64,000 nt of DNA from NCBI RefSeq assembly GCF_029968035.1, contig NZ_JASCIQ010000038.1, forward strand, positions 1 through 64,000, read 5' to 3'. The DNA is from Streptomyces cavernicola. Lineage in GTDB: Bacteria; Actinomycetota; Actinomycetes; Streptomycetales; Streptomycetaceae. The notes below the pieces were generated by a model that worked only from the letters and a program-made list of their open reading frames with translations, had not been told where the DNA came from and did not search any database. Numbering within the stretch: the stretch's first letter is position 1; every line of letters starts with the position of its first letter. Of this stretch, positions 50,112 through 58,066 are shown piece by piece. Made by a program: the position numbers and the translations under genes.

Positions 50112-52361
50112 TCAGCGGCAGACGGCCAGGGCGTCCAGGGCGACCGCGCCCTGGCCTCGGGGGAGGACCATCAGTGGGTTGATGTCCAACTCGGAGAGAT
50201 CGTCGCCGAGTTCGAGCGCCATCCGCTGCACCCGAAGCACCACCTCGACGAGGGCGTCGACGTCCACCGGGGGCCCACCCCGTACGCCCTCCAGCAGCGC
50301 CCGCCCCCGTAGCTCGGAGAGCATCGCCCGCGCCTGGTCCTCGCCGAACGGCGGCACGCGGACCGCCGCATCGTTCAGGACCTCCACGAGCACCCCGCCG
50401 AGCCCCACCGTCACCGTCGGCCCGAAGAGCTCGTCCTGGGTGACCCCGACGACCATCTCGACGCCCCGCTCCACCATCTGGCAGACGAGGACCCCGTCCA
50501 GGTCGATGCCCTCGTACCGGGCGATGTCGGTCAGCTCGCGGTACGCGTCCCGGACCTGGCTCGCCGAGGTCAACCCGACCTTGACCAGGCCGAGTTCGGT
50601 CTTGTGGGCGATGCGCGCGCCGGACGCCTTCATCACCACCGGGTAGCCGACCTGGCCCGCCGCCCGCACCGCCGCAGCGGCGCTCGTCACGAGCTGCTCG
50701 CGCGGCACCCGTATCCCGTACGCCCGCAGCAGCTGCTTCGCCGCGTGCTCGCTCAGCTGCTGGCCCGGCCGCATCAGCGACTGCGCCTTGCGGTACGAGG
50801 GGGACGGCGTGCGCGGCGCGTCCGTGAAGGGGGAGCGGTAGTCGGCGGTGAAGCGGTGGTGGTCCAGGTAGGCGCGTACGGCCGTGATGCAGTTCGCGAA
50901 CGTACGGAAGGTGGCGACGCGGGACGAGCCGAGCAGGGTCTCGCGGTACGCGGCCTCCGTGCCGACCGGGGAGCCCCAGACCACGCACACCAGCTTGTCG
51001 GTGCGCTCGGCCGCGTCCACCAGGTCCTGGGCGAGCTTGTCGCTCATGGGCGGGAAGGGGCCGGTGATGGGGCAGATCAGGACGCCGACGTCCGGGTCGT
51101 CCAGGATCGCGTCGATGATCTTCGGGCCGCGCCAGTCGCCGACCGGGTGGCCGCCGTTGTCGACGGGGTTGGCGACGTTCAGGTACTCCGGTATCCACTG
51201 GTGCAGCTCGTCCTGCTTGGCCTGCGAGAGCGTCGGCAGGCGCAGGCCCGCCTCCGTGGCCAGGTCGGAGAAGTGCGCGCCGGTGCCGCCGGAGATGGAG
51301 TAGACGACCACCCCGTCCGCCTGCGGTTTGCGCGCCCGCGCCAACAGGGTTGCGGTGTCCTGGAGTTCGTCGAGCCCGTCGACGCGGATCACGCCGAACT
51401 GCCGCATCGCCGCGTCCACCACCGTGTCCGCGCCGGTGAGCTTGCCGGTGTGCGAGGCGGCCATCCGCGCGCCCGTCTCCGTACGCCCCACCTTGACCGC
51501 CACCACCGGCACCCCGCGCTTCGCCGCGTGATCGGCGGCGAGCAGGAAGGAACGGCCGTCCTTCAGGCCCTCCACGTAGCAGGCGATGGCGCCCACGTCC
51601 TGCTGGTCCGCGAAGTACGAGAGGAAGTCCGAGGTCTCCAGATCGGCCTCGTTGCCGGTGGGCGCCCAGTGCGAGAGGCGTACGCCGAGCTCCTGCAGGG
51701 TGTAGACCGGCCGGCCCTGGTGCCCGGACTGGGTGATCAGAGCGATCGCCGGGCCTTCCAGGTCGTCGCGGAACTTCTCGAAGGCGTTGAGGTTGGTGTT
51801 GGGGCCGAGCAGGCGGATCCCGGAGCGTTCGACGGCGGCGGCGAGGCGGGCCTGCGCCTGCGCGCCCTCCTCGCCGGTCTCGGCGAATCCGGAGGCGAAG
51901 GCGACCGCGAACTTCACCTTGGCCTCGGCGAGTTGCTCCACCACGGGGAGCGGGTCGCCGACGAGCAGCACGGCCAGGTCGACCTCTTCCGGCAGGTCGG
52001 CGACGGACGGTGCGCAGGGCCGGCCGAAGACGGTCTCGCGGGTCGGGTGCACGGGGTGGATGCGGGCCCCGACCCGCTCGGCCCAGGCGATCAGCTGTCG
52101 CGTGATGCCGGTGTTGGGCCGCCCCTCGGCGTCGGACGCGCCGACGACGGCCACGGACTCGGGCCGGAAGAAGCGGTCCAGGTCGGGGACGTCGGCGTGC
52201 AGGGGGCGGCCGCTGACGTCGAGGTCGAGGGGGGTTCCCTCGGCCCCGCCGCCCGGCCCGTGTGCGGTGCCGTGCACGGCGGGCGCGGGGCGCTCGCCGC
52301 AGGCCACGACTCGGGCGGGGCGGGGGTTGGTGGTGAGGGTGCCGTGAGTCGATCCAAGCAT
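50112..52361 (-). CDS. ADP-forming acyl-CoA synthetase (acetate-CoA ligase family)
   Basis: The 749-residue fused protein starts at ATG 52361. It has an N-terminal CoA-binding Rossmann domain (FFRPESVAVVGASDAEGRPN), succinyl-CoA-synthetase-like ligase domains (YSISGGTGAHFSDLATEAGL, SHTGKLTGADT with the phospho-His region) and a C-terminal ATP-grasp domain (from about residue 530, YPVVMKASGARIAHKTELG). It makes or hydrolyses acyl-CoA with ATP/ADP. About 60 N-terminal residues before the CoA domain are low complexity. Two perfect operator copies precede it. Confidence 0.9.
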   Translation of the reverse strand: MLGSTHGTLTTNPRPARVVACGERPAPAVHGTAHGPGGGAEGTPLDLDVSGRPLHADVPDLDRFFRPESVAVVGASDAEGRPNTGITRQLIAWAERVGARIHPVHPTRETVFGRPCAPSVADLPEEVDLAVLLVGDPLPVVEQLAEAKVKFAVAFASGFAETGEEGAQAQARLAAAVERSGIRLLGPNTNLNAFEKFRDDLEGPAIALITQSGHQGRPVYTLQELGVRLSHWAPTGNEADLETSDFLSYFADQQDVGAIACYVEGLKDGRSFLLAADHAAKRGVPVVAVKVGRTETGARMAASHTGKLTGADTVVDAAMRQFGVIRVDGLDELQDTATLLARARKPQADGVVVYSISGGTGAHFSDLATEAGLRLPTLSQAKQDELHQWIPEYLNVANPVDNGGHPVGDWRGPKIIDAILDDPDVGVLICPITGPFPPMSDKLAQDLVDAAERTDKLVCVVWGSPVGTEAAYRETLLGSSRVATFRTFANCITAVRAYLDHHRFTADYRSPFTDAPRTPSPSYRKAQSLMRPGQQLSEHAAKQLLRAYGIRVPREQLVTSAAAAVRAAGQVGYPVVMKASGARIAHKTELGLVKVGLTSASQVRDAYRELTDIARYEGIDLDGVLVCQMVERGVEMVVGVTQDELFGPTVTVGLGGVLVEVLNDAAVRVPPFGEDQARAMLSELRGRALLEGVRGGPPVDVDALVEVVLRVQRMALELGDDLSELDINPLMVLPRGQGAVALDALAVCR

Positions 52362-52404
52362 CGCTGAGGCCCGCCTCCTGGGTGCTGCGGTGTCGGTTCG
52401 TGAG

Positions 52405-52419
52405 CTGACGCTCTGTCAG
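52405..52419. promoter_or_regulatory. Regulon operator CTGAC-N5-GTCAG
   Basis: Perfect arms, CTGAC-gctct-GTCAG, 44 bp upstream of the ADP-forming ligase. It is paired with the copy at 52429, centre-to-centre 24 bp. Confidence 0.78.
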
Positions 52420-52428
52420 ATTACTTAA

Positions 52429-52443
52429 CTGACGGCGTGTCAG
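52429..52443. promoter_or_regulatory. Regulon operator CTGAC-N5-GTCAG
   Basis: Perfect arms, CTGAC-ggcgt-GTCAG. It is the second of a tandem pair in this promoter. Confidence 0.78.
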
Positions 52444-52484
52444 GAAGGTTTGTGCGGGGTGGAAATGGGGGCGGGCTTTCTTTT

Positions 52485-52695
52485 CTTTCCCCTCCCCGCC
52501 CCTTCCCGAATACTCCGGGGCTCCGCCCCGGCCCCGGCCGTCGTTCGGCTGCCGCGCCGCCGTGGCCGCTAGCGCAGTTCCCCGCGCCCCTGAAAAGCCG
52601 GCCCCTGCCGGGCTGATCCCGCCTCACCCCGCAAAAGCCAGCCCCTCCGGCGCTTGGGGAGCGGGGTCCGGGGCGGAGCCCCGTGCGGTGACCGG
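52485..52695. repeat. GC-rich intergenic element, copy 5
   Basis: The left end CCCCTCCCCGCCCCTTCCCG is at 52489-52508. The core has GCCGTGGCCGCTAGCGCAG, a CCAGCCCCTCCGGCGCTTG block and a GGGGCGGAGCCCC hairpin. The right end is missing. It lies inside a divergent promoter region between operator copies. Confidence 0.78.
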
Positions 52696-52749
52696 CCCGG
52701 CCCGCCCCTTGCGCACCACTGCCGCCGACCGTAGAACTGAACCACCGAA

Positions 52750-52764
52750 CTGACGTACCGTCAG
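52750..52764. promoter_or_regulatory. Regulon operator CTGAC-N5-GTCAG
   Basis: Perfect arms, CTGAC-gtacc-GTCAG, 21 bp upstream of the DoxX-like gene start. Confidence 0.78.
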
Positions 52765-52785
52765 AAACGGATGAGGGGACGGGAC

Positions 52786-53238
52786 ATGCAGACGATCTGG
52801 ATCAGCGGCGCCGAATGGCTCGCCGTGCTCCGCATCGGGCTCGGCCTGTGGTGGCTGGAGAGCTGGCGGCACAAGGACAAGAAGGGCTGGTTCGAGCGCG
52901 GTACGGGCATCGCCTGGGCCGCCGACGTCGCGGGCAAGCACAAGTGGGGGGCCGTGAAGAGCGGCTTCGAGGCGGTCGTCGCGCCCCGCCCCAAGGTCAT
53001 GGCGTACGTCGTCGTGTACGCCGAACTCGCCCTCGGGCTCGGCCTGATCCTCGGCGTCCTCACGCCGATCGCCCTCGTCGGCGGGCTGCTGCTCAACCTG
53101 CTCTACCTCGTCCTGATGATCCACGACTGGGCCGAGCAGGGGCAGAACGCGATGATGGCGCTGATCTCCTTCGTCGCCCTCCTCGGCATGTCCTGGCAGA
53201 CCTGGTCACTCGACTCCGCGATGGGAATCTTCCTGTGA
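52786..53238 (+). CDS. DoxX-like membrane protein
   Basis: The 150-residue protein has about four hydrophobic segments (around residues 8-25, 72-92, 95-115 and 125-140) and a basic loop WRHKDKKGWFERGTG. It resembles the DoxX/TQO-like small membrane proteins that accompany redox enzymes. The GTGA overlap couples it to the DUF35 gene. The operator just upstream puts it in the catabolic regulon. Its role is uncertain. Confidence 0.8.
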   Translation: MQTIWISGAEWLAVLRIGLGLWWLESWRHKDKKGWFERGTGIAWAADVAGKHKWGAVKSGFEAVVAPRPKVMAYVVVYAELALGLGLILGVLTPIALVGGLLLNLLYLVLMIHDWAEQGQNAMMALISFVALLGMSWQTWSLDSAMGIFL

Positions 53239-53687
53239 CGCCGACCTCCGCGCCTTCCGGCGCGCCCGCCGCCAAGCCGTCCGCCCCCCGCTTCGACCTC
53301 CCCGAGCCCGACGCGTTCACGCAGGCCTACTGGGACGCGGCCGCCGAGCGGAAGCTGCTGCTCCGGCACTGCGGGGCGTGCGGACGCAGCCACCACTACC
53401 CGCGCGAGTTCTGCCCGCACTGCTGGAACGACACCGACGTGCGCTGGGTCGAGGCCGAGGGCGCCGCCACGCTCTACACCTGGTCCGTCGTGCACCGCAA
53501 CGACCTGCCGCTCTTCGGCTCCCGCACCCCCTACGTGGCCGCCGTGGTCGACCTCGCCGAGGGCCCCCGCATGATGACCGAGGTCGTGGACTGCCCCGAG
53601 GAGCGGCTGCGGGTCGGCATGGACCTTGAGGTGACCTTCCGTACCGAGGGAGAAACGGTGGTGCCCGTGTTCCGGCCGCGCGGTTGA
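53235..53687 (+). CDS. Zn-ribbon OB-fold (DUF35/ChsH2-like) protein
   Basis: The GTG at 53235 overlaps the preceding stop. The 150-residue protein has a rubredoxin-like zinc ribbon (CGACGRSHHYPREFCPHC) and an OB fold (ATLYTWSVVHRNDLPLFG, PYVAAVVDLAEGPRMMTEVV). DUF35 proteins form complexes with Ltp2-type thiolase-like aldolases or thiolases. The likely partner is the thiolase-like gene at 58067-59239, which carries the same operator. Confidence 0.9.
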   Translation: MTPTSAPSGAPAAKPSAPRFDLPEPDAFTQAYWDAAAERKLLLRHCGACGRSHHYPREFCPHCWNDTDVRWVEAEGAATLYTWSVVHRNDLPLFGSRTPYVAAVVDLAEGPRMMTEVVDCPEERLRVGMDLEVTFRTEGETVVPVFRPRG

Positions 53688-53695
53688 ATGGCCGG

Positions 53696-54256
53696 GTGAC
53701 GAACCGCCTGGACCGCACCGAACTCCGTGGCGCGGGGCTGCGCCTGCGCCCCTGGGACCCGAGCTCCGCCGACGATGTGGCGGCCTATCTGAAGGGGGTC
53801 GCCGACCCCGAGTTCCGGCGCTGGAACAACCCGGCGCGGCACATCGACGACCTCGGCACGGCCCGCCTCGCGCTGCGTGAGCGGGCCCGGCAGTGGGAGG
53901 CGGGCACGGAGGGCGGGTTCTGCGTCACGGACGCGGCGGACGGCACGGTCCTCGGCCACGTCAGCCTGAAGTCCCCGTACTGGCCGAACCGTTCGGCCGC
54001 CGTCGGCTACTGGGTGCTGCCCGAGGCTCGCGGCCGCGGCGTCGCGTCCCGCGGGCTCGCCCTCGTCACCGACTGGGCCTTCGTCCTCGGCCTGCACCGC
54101 CTCGCCCTCGACCACGCGCTCGGCAACACCGCCTCCTGCCGTGTCGCCGAGCGCTGCGGATTCGCCTACGAGGGCACGCTCCGCGACGCCCACCGCAACG
54201 CGGACGGCACGTTCCAGGACGCCCATCTGCACGGGCGGCTCGCCTCGGACAGGTAG
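53696..54256 (+). CDS. GNAT-family N-acetyltransferase
   Basis: The 186-residue protein is of the RimJ/RimL type: GAGLRLRPWDPSSADDVAAY, AAVGYWVLPEARGRGVASRG and NTASCRVAERCGFAYEGTLR. GTG 53696 is chosen, 8 bp after the DUF35 stop, so it could be co-transcribed although functionally unrelated. The substrate is unknown. Confidence 0.88.
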   Translation: MTNRLDRTELRGAGLRLRPWDPSSADDVAAYLKGVADPEFRRWNNPARHIDDLGTARLALRERARQWEAGTEGGFCVTDAADGTVLGHVSLKSPYWPNRSAAVGYWVLPEARGRGVASRGLALVTDWAFVLGLHRLALDHALGNTASCRVAERCGFAYEGTLRDAHRNADGTFQDAHLHGRLASDR

Positions 54257-54299
54257 GGCGAGGCCCCGTGGCGGAGGGGCTTCCCGGCCGGCACGCCTC

Positions 54300-54980
54300 T
54301 CAAGGCCAGAGCAGTCCCGTCACCCAGCGGTCGCCCTGCCGCTCGTACCGCAGTCGTACGTGCCGGCGGCGGGCGTCGCCCTGGAAGAACTCGACCTCGT
54401 CGGCGGCCAGTTCGTAGAGCGTCCAGGTGGGCGCTTCGGCGTCCGGCTCGCGTCCGGCCCGTTCCCAGGCGGCCGTCGACGCGGCCGCCAACTCGGCCAG
54501 GGAGTCCAGGGGTTCGCTCTGCCGGCCGACGAGGGCCGCGGCGAGTGCGCCGATGGAGCGGGCGTGCAGGTCGGCACTGGCCTCGGCGGGCGGGGCCGCC
54601 GTCACCGTGCCGCGGACGCGGACCTGGCGGCCGAGCGCCGCCCAGTAGAAGTGCAGGGCCGCCCGCGGCCGGGCGGCGAGCTGGCGGCCCTTGCGGCTGC
54701 CGGAGTGCGAGGCGAAGTGCCAGGCCCCGTCGGCCGCGCCGTGCAGCATCAGCGTGCGGACGTCGGGCAGCCCGTCCGCGTCGACCGTGGCGAGCTGCAT
54801 GGTGTGCGGCTCGGGCTGCCCGGCGGCGCAGGCGTCGGCGAACCACGCGTGGAACAGCCCCGTGGGCTCGGCGGGCGCGGACTCCGGGTCGAAGCCCGGC
54901 AGGTCGACGTCCCAGACGCGCTGGGACCTGAGCAGGGTGTCGAAGGCCTGGCGGCCGGCTTCGGTGCTCGCTTCGTTCAT
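54300..54980 (-). CDS. Pyridoxamine 5'-phosphate oxidase-family flavoprotein
   Basis: The 226-residue PNPOx-fold protein has HTMQLATVDADGLPDVRTLML, ASHSGSRKGRQLAARPRAALHFYW and a C-terminal dimerisation segment (FFQGDARRRHVRLRYERQ). It is more divergent than pdxH at 7255 and lacks the RLAP end, so it may act on another substrate. ATG 54980 is chosen over upstream starts. Confidence 0.85.
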   Translation of the reverse strand: MNEASTEAGRQAFDTLLRSQRVWDVDLPGFDPESAPAEPTGLFHAWFADACAAGQPEPHTMQLATVDADGLPDVRTLMLHGAADGAWHFASHSGSRKGRQLAARPRAALHFYWAALGRQVRVRGTVTAAPPAEASADLHARSIGALAAALVGRQSEPLDSLAELAAASTAAWERAGREPDAEAPTWTLYELAADEVEFFQGDARRRHVRLRYERQGDRWVTGLLWP

Positions 54981-55092
54981 ACGGTGATTCTCGCCGTACC
55001 CACAGCTCGCCGCCCGGCTCGTACCGGTACCGGATCGGCAGGGTGTGGGCGCCGCCCACACCTCCGCCGAAGGCGGGTTCTCCCCGAGCCCC

Positions 55093-55293
55093 TCAGAACT
55101 GCGCGGTTTTGACGCCGGTCACGAAGGCGGTGAAGGCGTCGGTGGTGAGGGTGAGGGTGGGGCCGGTCGGGGCCTTGCTGTCACGGACGGGGACCACGCC
55201 GTGTGCGGGGGCGAGGTTGGTGGCGACCTCCACGCAGTTGCCGCCGTTTTCGCTGTACGAGGACTTGAACCAGCGGGGGGATTCGGTCGTCAC
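55093..55293 (-). CDS. DUF397 small protein
   Basis: The 66-residue protein has the DUF397 core WFKSSYSENGGNCVEVA and VRDSKAPTGPTLTLTTDAFTAF. The GTG start overlaps the stop of the XRE regulator (GTGA). XRE/DUF397 pairs are abundant in streptomycetes; the DUF397 member is thought to be the partner or antagonist of the regulator, as with the BldB/WhiJ type. Confidence 0.92.
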   Translation of the reverse strand: MTTESPRWFKSSYSENGGNCVEVATNLAPAHGVVPVRDSKAPTGPTLTLTTDAFTAFVTGVKTAQF

Positions 55294-56201
55294 GGGGTGC
55301 CCTTTCTCAACTGGTTGATCATGGCCACGGACTCCGCTTGAGAGAGCGCTACGGCCTGAAGTTGATGGTAGGCCGTCAGCATGGGCACTACGGAAGTAAG
55401 TTCGCGATCGAAGTGGCCCTGCGTCTGAGATTCCGCATAGCACATGACGGACCGGTCGGCCAGGGTCAGCAGGTTGACCGGCAGTGTGAACGGACGACGC
55501 TCACCTATGTTGAACGGGGCGATCTGAAGCATGGTGTTCGGTCTGTCCGCGAATTCGACCAGCCGCTCAAGCTGTGCGTCCATGACCTCGTCGCCGCCGA
55601 CCCACCTGCGGATGCAGCTCTCGTCCATCACCACCATCACCATCGGTGGGCGAGCCCGCTCCAGTGCGGCTTGACGCTCTGCGAGGAACGCGATCCGCTC
55701 GGCGGCTTGCTCGGGTGAGATGGAACCCCGTTGCGCGACGCAGTTCGTCAGGACACCCGTGTACTCCGGCGTCTGCAAAAGGCCAGGGACGACCCCAATG
55801 TCGTACAGCCGGAGCTCGACCGCTCTTCCTTCGTAGCCGACGTACTCAGGAAAGCCCTCAAGAAGTGTCCCGTTCCTGAGTTCGCTCCACGCGCGTTCGA
55901 AGGATTCCGGGGTGCCCGTGTAGCCGAAGACGGAGTCGATGCTGCGCGAAAACCGCAGAGTTGGCGGCTTCAGACCAGTTTCGACGGCGGATATGTGTCT
56001 GCCCGAGTAGCCGATCTGCGCTGCGAGTTCGTCCTGCTTCCAGCCGCGCGCCTCGCGTGACTTGCGCAGGCGGGCTCCGCAGGCCGCGGCCGGGTTCGCG
56101 TCGGGGATCAACTTTTTGATGTTCCAATGTGCTTTCCAGTAAGGAACGTTGAAGACACGCCTGACCCTAGGCCAGTCTGAAGCCCTCGGTAGCGGAATCA
56201 C
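55290..56201 (-). CDS. XRE-family regulator with DUF5753 (WhiJ-like)
   Basis: The ORF gives 303 residues. The helix-turn-helix spans about residues 40-100 (CGARLRKSREARGWKQDELA, IGYSGRHISAVETGLKPPT). The DUF5753 ligand or partner domain follows (VPGLLQTPEYTGVL, MVMDESCIRRWVGG, QIAPFNIGERRPFT). No ATG or GTG exists closer to the conserved WNIKKL segment, so GTG 56201 is the only plausible start although its ribosome-binding site is poor. It is coupled to DUF397. Confidence 0.88.
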   Translation of the reverse strand: MIPLPRASDWPRVRRVFNVPYWKAHWNIKKLIPDANPAAACGARLRKSREARGWKQDELAAQIGYSGRHISAVETGLKPPTLRFSRSIDSVFGYTGTPESFERAWSELRNGTLLEGFPEYVGYEGRAVELRLYDIGVVPGLLQTPEYTGVLTNCVAQRGSISPEQAAERIAFLAERQAALERARPPMVMVVMDESCIRRWVGGDEVMDAQLERLVEFADRPNTMLQIAPFNIGERRPFTLPVNLLTLADRSVMCYAESQTQGHFDRELTSVVPMLTAYHQLQAVALSQAESVAMINQLRKGTP

Positions 56202-56218
56202 TACAGAGAGGCAGAACT

Positions 56219-56452
56219 ATGTGTGCGGACCACATGAGTACCCCGGAAATCGGTGTGCTTTTATGGGATATCCGGCGGGATCGACTCGGTGAATTCCGGG
56301 GTGTCTGCAGTGGGCGCTGGTATCTGCGGCCTCCGCGGGGCGGGCGGGAGTGGGATGTCGATCCCGGGGATGTGCAGCCGGCCGAGCCGGGGGAGCGGTT
56401 GCGGGCCGAGAACGCTCGGGCCAATTCCCGGAGTCGGGGTGAAGTGCTGTGA
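56219..56452 (+). CDS. Conserved small hypothetical protein (streptomycete type)
   Basis: ATG 56219 follows GAGAGG and encodes 77 residues, with VLLWDIRRDRLGEFRGVCSG and LRPPRGGREWDVDPGDV. It is a Trp/Arg-rich family seen upstream of small partners next to XRE regulators. ATG 56234 is an alternative. Function unknown. It overlaps the next gene by GTGA. Confidence 0.75.
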   Translation: MCADHMSTPEIGVLLWDIRRDRLGEFRGVCSGRWYLRPPRGGREWDVDPGDVQPAEPGERLRAENARANSRSRGEVL

Positions 56453-56655
56453 GTGCGCCCGGACTTGCGGATGCCGAAGCCGCGCGGGACGAACTGGCCG
56501 CGGCGCTCTCGAAGGTGGGCATCACCTTGCCCTCATTGGGGCTCGATCCCCTGTCGTACGGCGGCGAACTCGCCGTGCCCCTCGTCGAGTTGGGGCGCTG
56601 CAACGCCTCCACCGCACGCGCTCTCGCGGCCGCGCTCCGGCAGGAGCGGAACTGA
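56449..56655 (+). CDS. Small hypothetical protein coupled to its neighbour
   Basis: The GTG at 56449 overlaps the upstream TGA. The 68-residue product is helical (AARDELAAALSKVGITLPSL, ARALAAALRQERN). It resembles small streptomycete proteins that follow the previous gene. Function unknown. Confidence 0.75.
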   Translation: MSAPGLADAEAARDELAAALSKVGITLPSLGLDPLSYGGELAVPLVELGRCNASTARALAAALRQERN

Positions 56656-56857
56656 GCCATCGGCTCCCCATGGCGACCGAATCGGGTCAGGGTCGCACCC
56701 CGTTCGAACCGAACCACGATCTCTGGGGGCGTAAGTCCATTGTCCAGGCTCCGAGAGCCGCCTGTCACCGTTCTTCGGAATGATCTTTATGCCCGACTTG
56801 CGGCTCTAGGGTTGCCGTCGACGGGCACAACACAACGACGCAAGCAGGGAGTTGGGC

Positions 56858-57361
56858 ATGGCCCACGACGTTGCCGCGCTGGCGGCGGAACTCATCGACA
56901 TGGCCGCGGCCGACCACCGGGCCTCCGTCCTGGCGAACAGTGACGACCCGGCCGAGCAGTTGGAGTGGCGGCGGCTGACCGTGCGGCACGGCGACCGGCT
57001 GGCCGAGGTCATGGCCGAGTACGGCTGGCCGACGGCGGAGTCGGTCGGCGAGGAGGCCGCGCGCGGGGCGTGGCTGATCGCCCAGCACGCCGACCGGCAG
57101 CTCGACGTGCAGCGGTGGGCTCTGCGGCTGATGGAGCAGGCCGTCTCGGCGGGCGCGGCGGGACCGCGCGAGCTGGCCTTTCTGCGGGACCGGACGCTGG
57201 TCAACGAGGGCCGCAAGCAGGTCTACGGCACGCAGATCGCCGGCGTGCGGGAGGGGGCGCCGGTTCCGTGGCCCTGCGAGGAGCCGGAGCGTATGGACGA
57301 ACTCCGCGCGGCATCCGGCATCGAGCCGTTCGCCGAGTACGTCGCCCAGTTCGCGATCTGA
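56858..57361 (+). CDS. DUF6624-like hypothetical protein
   Basis: ATG 56858 behind GCAGGGAG gives 167 residues. The pattern AELIDMAAADHRA, EYGWPTAESVGEEAARGAWLIAQHAD and RTLVNEGRKQVYGTQ matches the DUF6624 type, a cytoplasmic helical protein of unknown role. It converges with a GNAT gene across a strong bidirectional terminator. Confidence 0.8.
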   Translation: MAHDVAALAAELIDMAAADHRASVLANSDDPAEQLEWRRLTVRHGDRLAEVMAEYGWPTAESVGEEAARGAWLIAQHADRQLDVQRWALRLMEQAVSAGAAGPRELAFLRDRTLVNEGRKQVYGTQIAGVREGAPVPWPCEEPERMDELRAASGIEPFAEYVAQFAI

Positions 57362-57390
57362 CCCCACCCCCCCCAGCCCAGAAGCACCCC

Positions 57391-57424
57391 GATTTTTTGA
57401 TGTCACACTGAGACACAAAAAAAT
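57391..57424. terminator. Bidirectional terminator, relative of 11258-11285
   Basis: GATTTTTTGATGTC pairs with GACACAAAAAAATC around a short loop, giving a stem with T-tracts on both strands. It lies between convergent genes. The central GATGTCAC/GAGAC sequence is shared with the terminator at 11258-11285. Confidence 0.75.
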
Positions 57425-57455
57425 CCGACCCACCCGACCCCGGCCTCGGCCGCCC

Positions 57456-57998
57456 TCAGCCCCGGCGGGCAGGGACCTCGAAGACGAGTTCCAGGCCGTC
57501 CTCCTCGTCCCACTGCTCTCCGACCTCGACGAAGCCGAAGCCCGCGATCGTGGCCAGGGAGGCCGCGTTGTCGGGGGCGATCGCCGCCCGCACGGTCGTG
57601 ACCTCGGGTTCGGCTGCCGCGCGGCGCAGCAGCTCGGCCAGCGTGGCGCGGGCGTACCCCCGGCGGCGGAAGTCGGGGGCGACGGAGTAGCCGACCTCGA
57701 CCATGCCCGCCGCGTCGGGCGGCCCATGGAACCCGGCGTGCCCGACGACCAGGCCTTCGTCGCCGACGACCGCCTGCCGCACCATCCACCGCGCACCGCC
57801 GGGGTCGGCGGCCATCTGGTCGAGCCGGAACCGCCACAGCCAGCGGGCCGGGTCGGTCATGAAGTACTCGGTCAGGGGGACCCCGGCGATCCGGGCGGCT
57901 CCGGCCAGGTCCCCGTCGAGCAGGGCCGACATCGCGCCGCCGGACAGCTCGGCCAGGCGGACACGCTTCCGGGGCCGAGGGGTGGTTTCGTCTGCCAT
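57456..57998 (-). CDS. GNAT-family N-acetyltransferase
   Basis: The 180-residue protein has VGYSVAPDFRRRGYARATLA for acetyl-CoA binding and PDNAASLATIAGFGFVEVGE at the C-terminus. ATG 57998 is chosen. The substrate is unknown. It is located just downstream of the thiolase-like gene on the same strand. Confidence 0.87.
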   Translation of the reverse strand: MADETTPRPRKRVRLAELSGGAMSALLDGDLAGAARIAGVPLTEYFMTDPARWLWRFRLDQMAADPGGARWMVRQAVVGDEGLVVGHAGFHGPPDAAGMVEVGYSVAPDFRRRGYARATLAELLRRAAAEPEVTTVRAAIAPDNAASLATIAGFGFVEVGEQWDEEDGLELVFEVPARRG

Positions 57999-58066
57999 CC
58001 GCGGATGCTCGGCGATCGCCCCGACGGGTGTCCAGCGAATTCCGAGCGCCCCGGCGGACAGACCTC